Program-made: the position numbers and the translations under genes
The notes under the pieces: model-generated
The model's input: the letters and a program-made list of their open reading frames with translations, nothing else
What the model was told of the DNA's origin: nothing
Database searches by the model: none
Source: Paenibacillus ehimensis NBRC 15659
GTDB lineage: Bacteria; Bacillota; Bacilli; Paenibacillales; NBRC-103111
Direction: 5' to 3'
DNA length: 64,000 nt
NCBI RefSeq assembly: GCF_004000785.1
Contig: NZ_BILX01000007.1
Location: forward strand, 97,660-161,659
Part shown: positions 36,288 through 42,943 of the stretch, piece by piece
How positions within the stretch are numbered: the first letter of the stretch is position 1
How the letters are laid out: each line of letters begins with the position of its first letter

Positions 36288-36785
36288 TCAGGTTGCTTCT
36301 TGATTTTCCTTCAACAAGTTCTCGCGCAGCTGTGTCAAAATGTGCCCCAGCGCATTTTTGCCCTGCCAGGTTCTTCTGTCTTGAATCCTCGGGTCGTCTT
36401 CGGATAGCCCTACTCCCCAAATCCGGTCCGTCGGGCTTGCTTCGACCAAGGTCGTTCCTTTCGTCTGAAGCAATTGCTCCAGCAGATGCGGATTCTGCGT
36501 AAATTTCGCGTAGTTGCCGTCATACACAAATTTCTTACCGTAGTTGTCCCATTGATCTTTATCAAAGTTCCGGACCAGACGGCCCAGCTTCTTTTGCTCG
36601 CGGGGCGTCGTGGCCTGCAAGATCTTCTCCGCCGTCTCCTGATCCCCGAACAGTATCGCTTTTTGATACATCATGTACTGCTCCGCACAGTTGAATTCCA
36701 CTCCATCCACGACAAACCGGGACGGATGCCATTGAGAAAAAGGGGACTCAGTGCGGTAAAAAAACGTAAATTTTTCTATCATCAT
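36288..36785 (-). CDS. NADAR family protein (YbiA/DUF1768-like)
   Basis: Cytoplasmic protein of 165 residues matching the NADAR domain: FFYRTESPFSQWHPS, FNCAEQYMMYQKA, and the C-terminal DRIWGVGLSEDDP and WQGKNALGHILTQLR. NADAR proteins cleave N-glycosidic bonds of ribosylated compounds; some have been shown to remove ADP-ribose from guanine in nucleic acids, others act on riboflavin intermediates. Next to a PARG-like gene and divergent from an RNA-repair operon, the nucleic-acid role is the better guess. Two adjacent ATG codons (36785 and 36782) are possible starts. Confidence 0.92.
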   Translation of the reverse strand: MMIEKFTFFYRTESPFSQWHPSRFVVDGVEFNCAEQYMMYQKAILFGDQETAEKILQATTPREQKKLGRLVRNFDKDQWDNYGKKFVYDGNYAKFTQNPHLLEQLLQTKGTTLVEASPTDRIWGVGLSEDDPRIQDRRTWQGKNALGHILTQLRENLLKENQEAT

Positions 36786-36930
36786 CAGCTCTCGCTTTCA
36801 CTATTAAATTTGGACTGCTGACGGCATTGCAGGCTTTAAGAAAATACCGCTGCCTTCATCGGCTGCGCTCACAAGGAGGGGCACGACCTTGGATTCGCTT
36901 GAGTTTTGTTGGTCTTTCGATATTTGCCAA

Positions 36931-36959
36931 TTGATAATATCATAATGACATTATATAAC
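36931..36959 (+). promoter_or_regulatory. Sigma-A promoter for the hen1-pnkp leader
   Basis: TTGATA (36931-36936), 17-nt spacer, TATAAC (36954-36959). Transcription would start near 36966, about 360 nt before hen1. The region 36786-36930 shows nothing else on the plus strand. Confidence 0.6.
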
Positions 36960-37064
36960 GGCAACAGCACCTCGTGTCAAGATCAAATCGAAAAAATGTT
37001 AAAACCTAGAGATTTTCTTGACAAAATATGGACCGCCGCTTATGATTTCACTAACTATTATCGA

Positions 37065-37175
37065 AGGAGGTTGGATGAGGGTGCTTAAAGGTCAATCGTT
37101 TTATTCCAGCTTGAATCAAGATGAGCGCAACACCTTTCATCAATTGCATACGCAGCAGCGCACCCTCATCGGCCT
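37065..37175 (+). ncRNA. Structured leader RNA upstream of hen1
   Basis: A nested fold can be drawn: an outer perfect 11-bp helix GATGAGGGTGC (37074-37084) with GCACCCTCATC (37160-37170), an inner 6-bp helix AAAGGT (37087) with ACCTTT (37132), and a small CTTG/CAAG hairpin. It lies between the promoter at 36931 and the terminator at 37249. The outer helix hides the start codon of the short frame at 37075. The fold was drawn by eye; no known riboswitch family is recognised. Confidence 0.45.
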
Positions 37176-37191
37176 TACCGGTCTGTCTTAA
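37075..37191 (+). CDS. Possible 38-residue leader peptide
   Basis: ATG 37075 follows a perfect AAGGAGG site (37065-37071) at four bases, and the frame gives 38 residues (MRVLKGQSFYSS... ending LIGLTGLS) to TAA. The start codon lies in one arm of an 11-bp helix, so its translation could be switched by RNA folding and in turn affect the terminator at 37249 before hen1. No homologue is recognised; it could equally be a chance frame within a structured RNA. Without comparison with relatives it cannot be settled. Confidence 0.35.
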   Translation: MRVLKGQSFYSSLNQDERNTFHQLHTQQRTLIGLTGLS

Positions 37192-37248
37192 TAGTGAAGC
37201 TTGATGCCGATTTCAAACAAGTTGACATCAGGCTCATTTATCCAATCC

Positions 37249-37279
37249 GGCCATGGACCTCTGAGTCCGTGGTCTTTTT
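37249..37279 (+). terminator. Intrinsic terminator within the hen1 leader
   Basis: Arms GGCCATGGAC / GTCCGTGGTC with a six-base loop and five T, 49 nt before the hen1 start. Lying between a good promoter and the gene, it may act as an attenuator. Confidence 0.65.
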
Positions 37280-37327
37280 GTGCTTAACCACGACCGGGCA
37301 CAATTTTATTCCAAGGGGAAGATGCAG

Positions 37328-38593
37328 ATGGCGATCATTCAAGTGAGATCCACCAACCCGAAGCTTTCGTTTATCATCAAAAAAAATCCGGAGTCCGGCA
37401 TGATTCTTCGTTCGATCCGCAAGGGGATGGCCTACGGCTGGTACGCGGATGGCTCCACCTACAACGTGTACTTTAAGGATGCGGACAATGAGATTTCCTA
37501 TAAGCAGCATGAGCACGAGGATTTTGAATATTTGAACGTATCCCGCTATAACACGCCGTTGTTTCCGCTGAACGCGCTGAACGAATTTTTCTCCGCGCCG
37601 CTGAAATCGCAAGACGAGCAGGATATCGATGGCTATGAGCATTCGTTCCATATCAACATGATCCATATCGAGCTGGTGCGGTACATCGAGTTTTTTGAGA
37701 AGCATCTGACCGACTTTACGTTTGAGCTGAAGCATCAGGCCCACAAAAGCTACTCGCTCACGATTACGACGCGCAAAAGCCTCCATCAGCTGCTGCATGT
37801 CGTCAGCGTGCTGTGCTTGTTCCTGTCCATGTTCGGCAACGAAAACATCGATATTTCCGACAGCATTCTGGACAAATACATTAAGAGCATTCAAGCGATT
37901 GACGCGCCGTTCTACATCCGCAGCTTGTTTGCGCGGAATTTCTTATCTTCCAGGGACCGGTTCAAAAAATATAAAGGCGAGCTTGAGAAAACAAGCCGGT
38001 ACGCCATTCGGTTCGATTATGGAAGCACCGCTCTTCAACGAAGAAACTATATCGCCAGCGCCCTGCCTTTTAATAAATCGATCCTGGACGTTGGCTGCGG
38101 AGAAGGCTTTTATGCGCTTCCTTTTGCCGCAAAGATCGAGGGCAGCTACTACGCTGTCGATATCGACGAACAGCTGCTGGAATCGGTCAGCCGCAAGGCG
38201 CAAGCGCGAGAACTCGATAACCTGATCACGTTTCGTTCGATCGAGCATTTCTTGGAGGAGTACAACGGCGAGCAGGTCGATGTCATCCTGACGGAGGTTA
38301 TCGAGCATATGAGTCAGGACGAGGCTAAGGCACTGATTCAACGGATTTGCAAGCAGGTGGACTTCGAGCACTTTATTATTACGACGCCGAATTCGGATTT
38401 CAATCCGTTCTACGACTTGAGCGGGTTCCGGCACGACGACCATAAGTGGGAGATGGGGCAGGAGGAGTTCCGGGAGTGGTTTCTGGAGATCATCCGGGAA
38501 ACGAGCCTGCACTATGAATTCGTCTCCGTCGGTGACGGGGTCAACAGCATCCAGACGACGCAAGGCGTCATTCTCAAGAAAAGGGGGGCCTAG
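37328..38593 (+). CDS. hen1: Hen1, RNA 3'-terminal ribose 2'-O-methyltransferase
   Basis: Cytoplasmic RNA-repair enzyme of 421 residues. The N-terminal half (about 1-220) matches the bacterial Hen1 domain that activates Pnkp ligase. The C-terminal methyltransferase has the SAM motif LDVGCGEGFY (about 254) and the manganese-binding Hen1 signature: EVIEH (Glu323, Glu326, His327) and FRHDDHKWEM (His369/His372). It methylates the 2'-OH at a cleaved RNA end before Pnkp seals it, so that the repaired tRNA resists a second cut. ATG 37328 is chosen over 37322 and 37280 because AAGGGGAAG lies at good distance and the conserved N terminus begins there. The pnkp gene starts 3 bp after its stop codon. 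Confidence 0.93.
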   Translation: MAIIQVRSTNPKLSFIIKKNPESGMILRSIRKGMAYGWYADGSTYNVYFKDADNEISYKQHEHEDFEYLNVSRYNTPLFPLNALNEFFSAPLKSQDEQDIDGYEHSFHINMIHIELVRYIEFFEKHLTDFTFELKHQAHKSYSLTITTRKSLHQLLHVVSVLCLFLSMFGNENIDISDSILDKYIKSIQAIDAPFYIRSLFARNFLSSRDRFKKYKGELEKTSRYAIRFDYGSTALQRRNYIASALPFNKSILDVGCGEGFYALPFAAKIEGSYYAVDIDEQLLESVSRKAQARELDNLITFRSIEHFLEEYNGEQVDVILTEVIEHMSQDEAKALIQRICKQVDFEHFIITTPNSDFNPFYDLSGFRHDDHKWEMGQEEFREWFLEIIRETSLHYEFVSVGDGVNSIQTTQGVILKKRGA

Positions 38594-38596
38594 CCA

Positions 38597-41182
38597 GTGG
38601 AGATCCAAACGAGGGTTCACACTATTTTTATGATGATCGGATCGACGGAATGCGGGAAAACGACGTTCGCCAACGAAGTGCTGATTCCCGGGCTGCGGTT
38701 CGAGGACGTGTCGAAACCTTTTAAAGCCAACGTGCAGTATCTTTCTTCTGACAGTCTCCGTCAAGAGGTTCTTGGCTTTGCCTACGATAAGTACGATCAA
38801 TTGATGCTGGAGGCGAGCGAGCAGGCGTTTCATCTGTTGTTCGAGAAGCTGAAGATGGTGACCTCGTATCCCGTCAATGCGGAATTCGTGATCGTGGATA
38901 CGACCGGATTGTCGGAGGACTTCCGGGCGAAGGTTCGTGAGATTGCCCATGAGAATAACTATAACCTGGAGGTCGTCCTGTTCGATTACCGCAAGCGGGA
39001 GGATTACTACGCCTCCGAGCGATCGAAGAAACTGATCACCAGCCACATTAACCGGCTGCGCAAGGACGTTCTCGGTTCGCTGGCCAAGGAAAAGTATGCC
39101 AAAATTCATAAGGTGCGCGCCAAAGATTTTTACTCGGTAACGGAGCAGCGGGCCAATCCGGACTACAGAGTCGTGATCGAAGATAAAGAGGAGTACCTGT
39201 CGACCATTCTTCCGCAGGATCAAAAGGTGATTATCGTCGGCGACGTTCACGAGTGCGTGGATGCGCTGCAAGGTCTGCTGCTGAGCTACGGCTACCAGAT
39301 CGAAGCGGGAAAGCTGGCCGTAACGGATAAAGTGCGGAATACGAAGGTGCTGTTAGCCGGCGACTGGATCGATAAGGGGAAGCGTACCAAAGAGATCGTA
39401 GAATTTTTGTACGACAATCAGGAGCATTTCTTATTCGTCCTGGGGAATCATGAGAATTTCGTCTATAAATATTTGCGGGGCGAAATTCAAGGCGCCGATT
39501 CGGAGCTGCTTCGCACGTATTTCGATTCGACGGAAGTATTGCGGAATGATGCGGAGCTGCTGGAGAAGTTCAATCATCTCGTTTCCATTTCGAAGCCGTT
39601 TTACCGGTCGATTGGCATCAAAGGAGCATCCTTCTACGTGACCCATGCGCCGTGCCGGAACAAATACATCGGGAAGCTGGATGCGAATTCGATGCGTCAT
39701 CAGCGCAGCTTCCGGATTAACCGGGAGGCACCGCTGGAGGAGCAGCTGGCTTTTCTGAACGAAGAAGCGGCGAAAAATCATCCGTACCACGTGTTCGGGC
39801 ACATTGCGGCGAAGCAGGCGTTCCGGATCAAAAGCAAGCTTCACCTCGATACCGGATGCGTGCACGGGAACGCGCTGACCTCGGTCAGCATTTCGTTCAA
39901 GCCTTTCTTTAAAGCCCACAAGTCCGGGCAAGCGGTCATGACGGACGAGCTTCCGACCTTGTTCCGGGAAGAGAAAAAAGTATCCGTGCAGGAGCTGGGC
40001 GACGAGGAAATTCGCAGACTGCGCTATGTATCGCGCAATAAGATCAACTTTATCTCGGGAACGATGTCCCCGGCCGATAAGGACGTAGCTGCGGGCGAGC
40101 TGGAGTCTTTGCAGCGCGGCTTGGATTATTTTGCCGAACGGGGAGTCCGTCAGGTGGTGCTGCAGCCGAAATATATGGGCTCCCGATGCAACATTTATTT
40201 GCATAAGGACCGGGAGCGATGCTTTGCCGTAAGCCGGAACGGGTATAAGATCAATCAGGTGGATCTGACCGGTATTTACGACCGGCTGCTGCAAAAATTC
40301 GGCGGCTACATGGAGCAGAACGGCGTCTCTATGATGCTTTTGGACGGAGAGCTGCTGCCGTGGAAAGCGCTCGGAGACGGACTCATTGAGCGGCAGTTCA
40401 AGCCGATCGCGAAGGCATTGGAGAGCGAGTTGGAATTTCTGAAACGCAACGGTTTTGAACAGGCTTTTGGCAAGCTTACGGAAGAGTACCGCGCCAGCGG
40501 GTTTGAAAAGGATCAATTCCACCTCGCTAAAGCTGCCCTGAGCGACAAATACGGGGCAAGCGTGTATCAAAACTATAAATATGTCCATGACATTTTGGAA
40601 ATCTACGTGCCGCTGGAGGAGCATGCGGCCGCCTATGAAACGTATAAGAAGCAGTTGGAGCTATATGCCGAAGACGGAGAGCTGGAGTACAAGCCTTTCG
40701 CCTTGTTAAAAGTCGTGTACGACAGCGGCGAGGAGCAGCTGCCGGACTGGAGCACTTCCGAGATGTACCGTTTTCTGTCGGACGACGAGTTTGTTGTGCT
40801 CGATCTGTCGGAGCCGGAAAGCCGCGAGAAGGCTCAGCAGTTCTTCGCGACGTTAACCGTCGGGAACCATATGGAAGGCGTCGTGATCAAGCCGGAGGTC
40901 CCGGAAGACCGGTCGGTCCCGTATATGAAGGTCCGCAATCCGGAGTATTTATCGATCATCTATGGATACGATTACCGGTTCCCGCATAAGTATGGCAAGC
41001 TGATGAAGCAGAAAAACATTCATTCGAAGCTGCGCACCTCCATGAACGAGTATAGACTCGGCAGCCAAATGCTCTCTGTGCGATTCGATGAAATCGCGCC
41101 GGACCATGAGACGTATAACGCAATCGTCGCCAATCTGCTGTTTGAAGTGGCCCGGGAGAAAGAAATCGATCCCAGGCTGTGA
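38597..41182 (+). CDS. pnkp: Pnkp, bacterial polynucleotide kinase-phosphatase-ligase
   Basis: Three-domain RNA-repair enzyme of 861 residues, close to the usual ~860-870. The kinase domain has P-loop GSTECGKTT (15-23) and phosphorylates 5'-OH ends. The central metallophosphatase has VGDVHECVD, GDWIDKGKRTKE and LGNHENF and removes 2',3'-phosphates. The C-terminal ligase/adenylyltransferase has nucleophile Lys525 in QPKYMGSRCNIY and MLLDGELLPW. It needs Hen1 for sealing. Known targets of such systems are tRNAs cut by anticodon nucleases or ribotoxins. GTG 38597 is used as start, directly after the hen1 stop, with AAAAGGGGGG as ribosome site. Confidence 0.95.
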   Translation: MEIQTRVHTIFMMIGSTECGKTTFANEVLIPGLRFEDVSKPFKANVQYLSSDSLRQEVLGFAYDKYDQLMLEASEQAFHLLFEKLKMVTSYPVNAEFVIVDTTGLSEDFRAKVREIAHENNYNLEVVLFDYRKREDYYASERSKKLITSHINRLRKDVLGSLAKEKYAKIHKVRAKDFYSVTEQRANPDYRVVIEDKEEYLSTILPQDQKVIIVGDVHECVDALQGLLLSYGYQIEAGKLAVTDKVRNTKVLLAGDWIDKGKRTKEIVEFLYDNQEHFLFVLGNHENFVYKYLRGEIQGADSELLRTYFDSTEVLRNDAELLEKFNHLVSISKPFYRSIGIKGASFYVTHAPCRNKYIGKLDANSMRHQRSFRINREAPLEEQLAFLNEEAAKNHPYHVFGHIAAKQAFRIKSKLHLDTGCVHGNALTSVSISFKPFFKAHKSGQAVMTDELPTLFREEKKVSVQELGDEEIRRLRYVSRNKINFISGTMSPADKDVAAGELESLQRGLDYFAERGVRQVVLQPKYMGSRCNIYLHKDRERCFAVSRNGYKINQVDLTGIYDRLLQKFGGYMEQNGVSMMLLDGELLPWKALGDGLIERQFKPIAKALESELEFLKRNGFEQAFGKLTEEYRASGFEKDQFHLAKAALSDKYGASVYQNYKYVHDILEIYVPLEEHAAAYETYKKQLELYAEDGELEYKPFALLKVVYDSGEEQLPDWSTSEMYRFLSDDEFVVLDLSEPESREKAQQFFATLTVGNHMEGVVIKPEVPEDRSVPYMKVRNPEYLSIIYGYDYRFPHKYGKLMKQKNIHSKLRTSMNEYRLGSQMLSVRFDEIAPDHETYNAIVANLLFEVAREKEIDPRL

Positions 41183-41260
41183 GGGAAGGGGTCGGCTCCG
41201 GCGGGCTTGTGAGAGCGGAGGCCCTCGGTTGGTTCGCGCCTGTGCGTAGAGGTATTCCTT

Positions 41261-41295
41261 GCAGGCCGTAGGCGGTTCATACGTCTACGGTCTGC
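41261..41295 (+). repeat. Strong hairpin between pnkp and the Rpn remnant
   Basis: Arms GCAGGCCGTAG / CTACGGTCTGC (one G:T pair) with a 13-base loop and no T tract. Together with a second small palindrome (GTTTGCT/AGCAAAC, about 41330) it may be a trace of the mobile element from which the next fragment comes. Confidence 0.45.
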
Positions 41296-41363
41296 CGCAC
41301 CCCAAGAGCAGCGTATGCTTCCGAATCGAGTTTGCTAAAGCAAACTTTGAGGAGGAACTAGCA

Positions 41364-41588
41364 ATGGATACACCGGGGCTGAAAAAGGCAATGACGACGC
41401 TGGAGTTTTTAAACCAGAACAAGGAAGCACGGGCATTGTACGAGATGCGCAAAAAAGCGCTGCTTGATGAGCAATCCGCGCTGGATTATGCGGAATCGCG
41501 GGGCAGGGCAGAAGGAAGACTTGAGGGTAAATTGGAAGGGAAGCTGGAAGGGAAGTTGGGGATTAGAATCCTGATTCGTTTCCCTTGA
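41364..41588 (+). pseudogene. C-terminal remnant of an Rpn-type PD-(D/E)XK recombination-promoting nuclease
   Basis: A 74-residue frame, MDTPGLKKAMTTLEFLNQNK followed by YEMRKKALLDEQSALDYAESRG and EGxLEGKLEGKLEGKLG repeats, is what the last part of Rpn/PDDEXK transposase-like proteins looks like; full proteins are near 300 residues and carry the nuclease domain upstream, which is missing. It has its own AGGAGG site and ATG, so a short protein may still be made. The EGK repeat is a 12-base direct repeat of the type that expands and shrinks. A terminator follows. Confidence 0.7.
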
Positions 41589-41594
41589 TGACAA

Positions 41595-41627
41595 GATCGG
41601 AGCTGCTGCCCCGGTCTTTTTTCTTTT
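41595..41627 (+). terminator. Intrinsic terminator after the Rpn remnant
   Basis: Arms AAGATCGG / CCGGTCTT with one G:T pair and a T-rich tail. Confidence 0.7.
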
Positions 41628-41753
41628 TCATGAAAAACTTTCCGCCCGTTGTAATACTTTCGCCATGTTCGTTTCGGCGCAAATCAGCGAAGATAGATAC
41701 ATAAGGCGCTGACATCTATAAAGATTAAAATTCAATACCCAAAGGTGATAACG

Positions 41754-42209
41754 ATGAAATTAGCCGAAGCTTTAATGAATAGAGCCGATTGCCAAAAGCG
41801 CATCGAACAATTGAAAGTCCGCCTGAGCCGCAGTGCCAAGGTGCAGGAAGGGGAACATCCGCCGGAGGACCCGAAGGAGTTGTTCCAAGAAATGAACGAC
41901 ACGCTGCAGGAGCTGGAATCCTTAATGACCGCGATCAACCGGACGAACGCCCAAACGGTGCTGCACGACGGAGTTACCCTTGCCGATGCTTTGGCGAAGC
42001 GGGACATTCTGGCGATGCGCCGCACGATGATCCAAGAGGTCATTAATGCCGCGGCGATTAAGCAGGACCGGTACAGCAGGTCGGAAGTGAAATTCATTCC
42101 GACAGTCCATATTGCCGAACTGCAAAAGCAGGTCGATCAGTACTCCAAAGCTTACCGTGAGCTGGATACCGGCATACAGGAAATGAACTGGAAAACCGAG
42201 CTGCTGTAA
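41754..42209 (+). CDS. DIP1984 (septicolysin-like) family protein
   Basis: Cytoplasmic helical protein of 151 residues matching the DIP1984 family from end to end: KLAEALMNRADCQKRIEQL, AKVQEGEHPPEDP, AINRTNAQTVL, and QDRYSRSEVKFIPTVHIAEL with the C-terminal RELDTGIQEMNWKTEL. The name septicolysin comes from a claimed haemolysin and probably does not tell its role; the biochemical function is not known. Its place beside a slipin gene with a tRNA-like RNA in between suggests it belongs to an RNA-related or stress system. ATG 41754 follows AAAGGTGAT; an in-frame GTG at 41745 overlaps that site and is not used. Confidence 0.88.
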   Translation: MKLAEALMNRADCQKRIEQLKVRLSRSAKVQEGEHPPEDPKELFQEMNDTLQELESLMTAINRTNAQTVLHDGVTLADALAKRDILAMRRTMIQEVINAAAIKQDRYSRSEVKFIPTVHIAELQKQVDQYSKAYRELDTGIQEMNWKTELL

Positions 42210-42307
42210 GGAACATACGAGTTAGTAGGTAGCCTTTTGTCTGAAGGCGAGCGCCACCCGCCAACTGGGCAAGTTGGACTCCTGGGTGGATGTGAGGGGC
42301 CATGTCC

Positions 42308-42324
42308 GCAGGTTCGATTCCTGC
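42308..42324 (+). ncRNA. First tRNA T-arm-like hairpin
   Basis: Stem GCAGG/CCTGC with the canonical seven-base loop TTCGATT. It is followed within a few bases by GACGATTTAAGC, which also follows the second T arm as GACGATTAAGC, so this may be a decayed or shortened copy of the tRNA-like module at 42562. Confidence 0.55.
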
Positions 42325-42561
42325 CTTGACGATTTAAGCCCAGAACATCTTACAAGCGTACCAATTCTTGTGATTGTAACGACCGGGTGCTGATTCAGAC
42401 AAAACGGCGAGGGCGGGAACGGGGAACTAACGATGATACGCGTCTGAGACGCTCTATCATACATTTAGGTTGATGTACGGAAGGCGTACCGAGGCAGGGA
42501 TTTCCTACGATCCCGCAGTGCCCGCGCATCCTATGCGCCGGTATCCTGTACGGCCGATCCG

Positions 42562-42661
42562 GCATGAATCTGCCATTCTATTGGGTTCGAATCCCAAATC
42601 GTGTGGGACGATTAAGCTCCGTGGGGAGCACTCGACTTTTAATCGAGCGAAAATGACATGC
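42562..42661 (+). ncRNA. Circularly permuted tRNA-Lys(UUU)-like module
   Basis: Order of elements: T arm TTGGG-TTCGAAT-CCCAA (42581-42597); acceptor 3' strand ATCGT (42598-42602); loop GTGGG; acceptor 5' strand ACGAT (42608-42612); TAA; D arm GCTC/GAGC (42616-42629) with GG in the loop; one base; anticodon arm CTCGA-CTTTTAA-TCGAG (42631-42647) with U33, anticodon TTT and A37. Thus a full tRNA-Lys-like cloverleaf is present, but the natural 5' and 3' ends are joined by a five-base loop and the chain opens in the variable region. The open ends can pair outward: CATT/AATG and GCATG/CATGC. No CCA end could form, so it is not an acceptor tRNA as written. Confidence 0.65.
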
Positions 42662-42908
42662 TGTGACCTACAAGGAATCCTAGTGGCTTCCACAGCACAC
42701 TGCGTCCGGGCTTTGCAATCCGCGGATACCGGACGGAGCAACCGGAAAGGCGACCGCCAAGGAGACGGCAAACGGGAGAACGGCTGCAATGGAGCCGATC
42801 CGAAGTTCGTCAGCTTCGAAGCCGGAAGCTTCGGCTCCTCCGTTCTTAAGCGGGATTCCGTCAGGGGCGCAGGAGGGTTCCTTTCGCAGGTCACCAACCA
42901 ATGAAAGG

Positions 42909-42926
42909 CAGCTCAGGTATGAGCTG
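42909..42926 (+). promoter_or_regulatory. Hairpin next to the slipin ribosome site
   Basis: CAGCTC-AGGTAT-GAGCTG, perfect 6-bp stem, ending three bases before the AGGAGG site of the slipin gene; it could affect translation or mark the 3' boundary of the noncoding RNA. Confidence 0.4.
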
Positions 42927-42943
42927 ATGAAGGAGGATTTACC

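Larger units (their letters stand above)
42210..42943 (+). ncRNA. Large structured noncoding RNA region between DIP1984 and slipin genes
   Basis: 734 bases with no convincing gene (a 144-codon frame at 42470-42904 has no ribosome site and cuts across the stems) but many perfect helices: CCACCC/GGGTGG around CCAACT/AGTTGG (42255-42290), GCGTC/GACGC (about 42440), GTACG/CGTAC (42474-42489), GGGAT/ATCCC, GCGCAT/ATGCGC, CGTCCGG/CCGGACG (about 42703-42736), GGAGCCG/CGGCTCC (about 42791-42837), and the longer-range GTGACCT/AGGTCAC (42663 with 42888). Two canonical tRNA T arms lie inside (42308 and 42581). Exact ends are not known; it is probably transcribed with the flanking genes or as their spacer. 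Confidence 0.55.

Noticed and set aside
36906..37088. A 60-codon frame in the hen1 leader
   Set aside because: No ribosome site, starts before the predicted transcription start, and overlaps the better-supported 37075 frame.
42239..42330. A normal tRNA with long variable arm ending in the first T arm
   Set aside because: A bulged GTC-AAGG/CCTTGAC acceptor can be drawn, but no regular D arm or anticodon arm follows, so it is not called a tRNA gene.
42571..42900. tRNA-Lys gene interrupted by a group I intron, or a two-piece tmRNA
   Set aside because: The T arm lies upstream of the D and anticodon arms, no downstream T arm exists, no clear group I core was identified, and there is no tag-coding frame. 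A permuted self-splicing arrangement is not excluded.
42470..42904. A 144-codon plus-strand frame and a 130-codon minus-strand frame in the DIP1984-slipin gap
   Set aside because: No ribosome site, no family resemblance, composition set by GC-rich hairpins, and the tRNA-like helices cross both frames.
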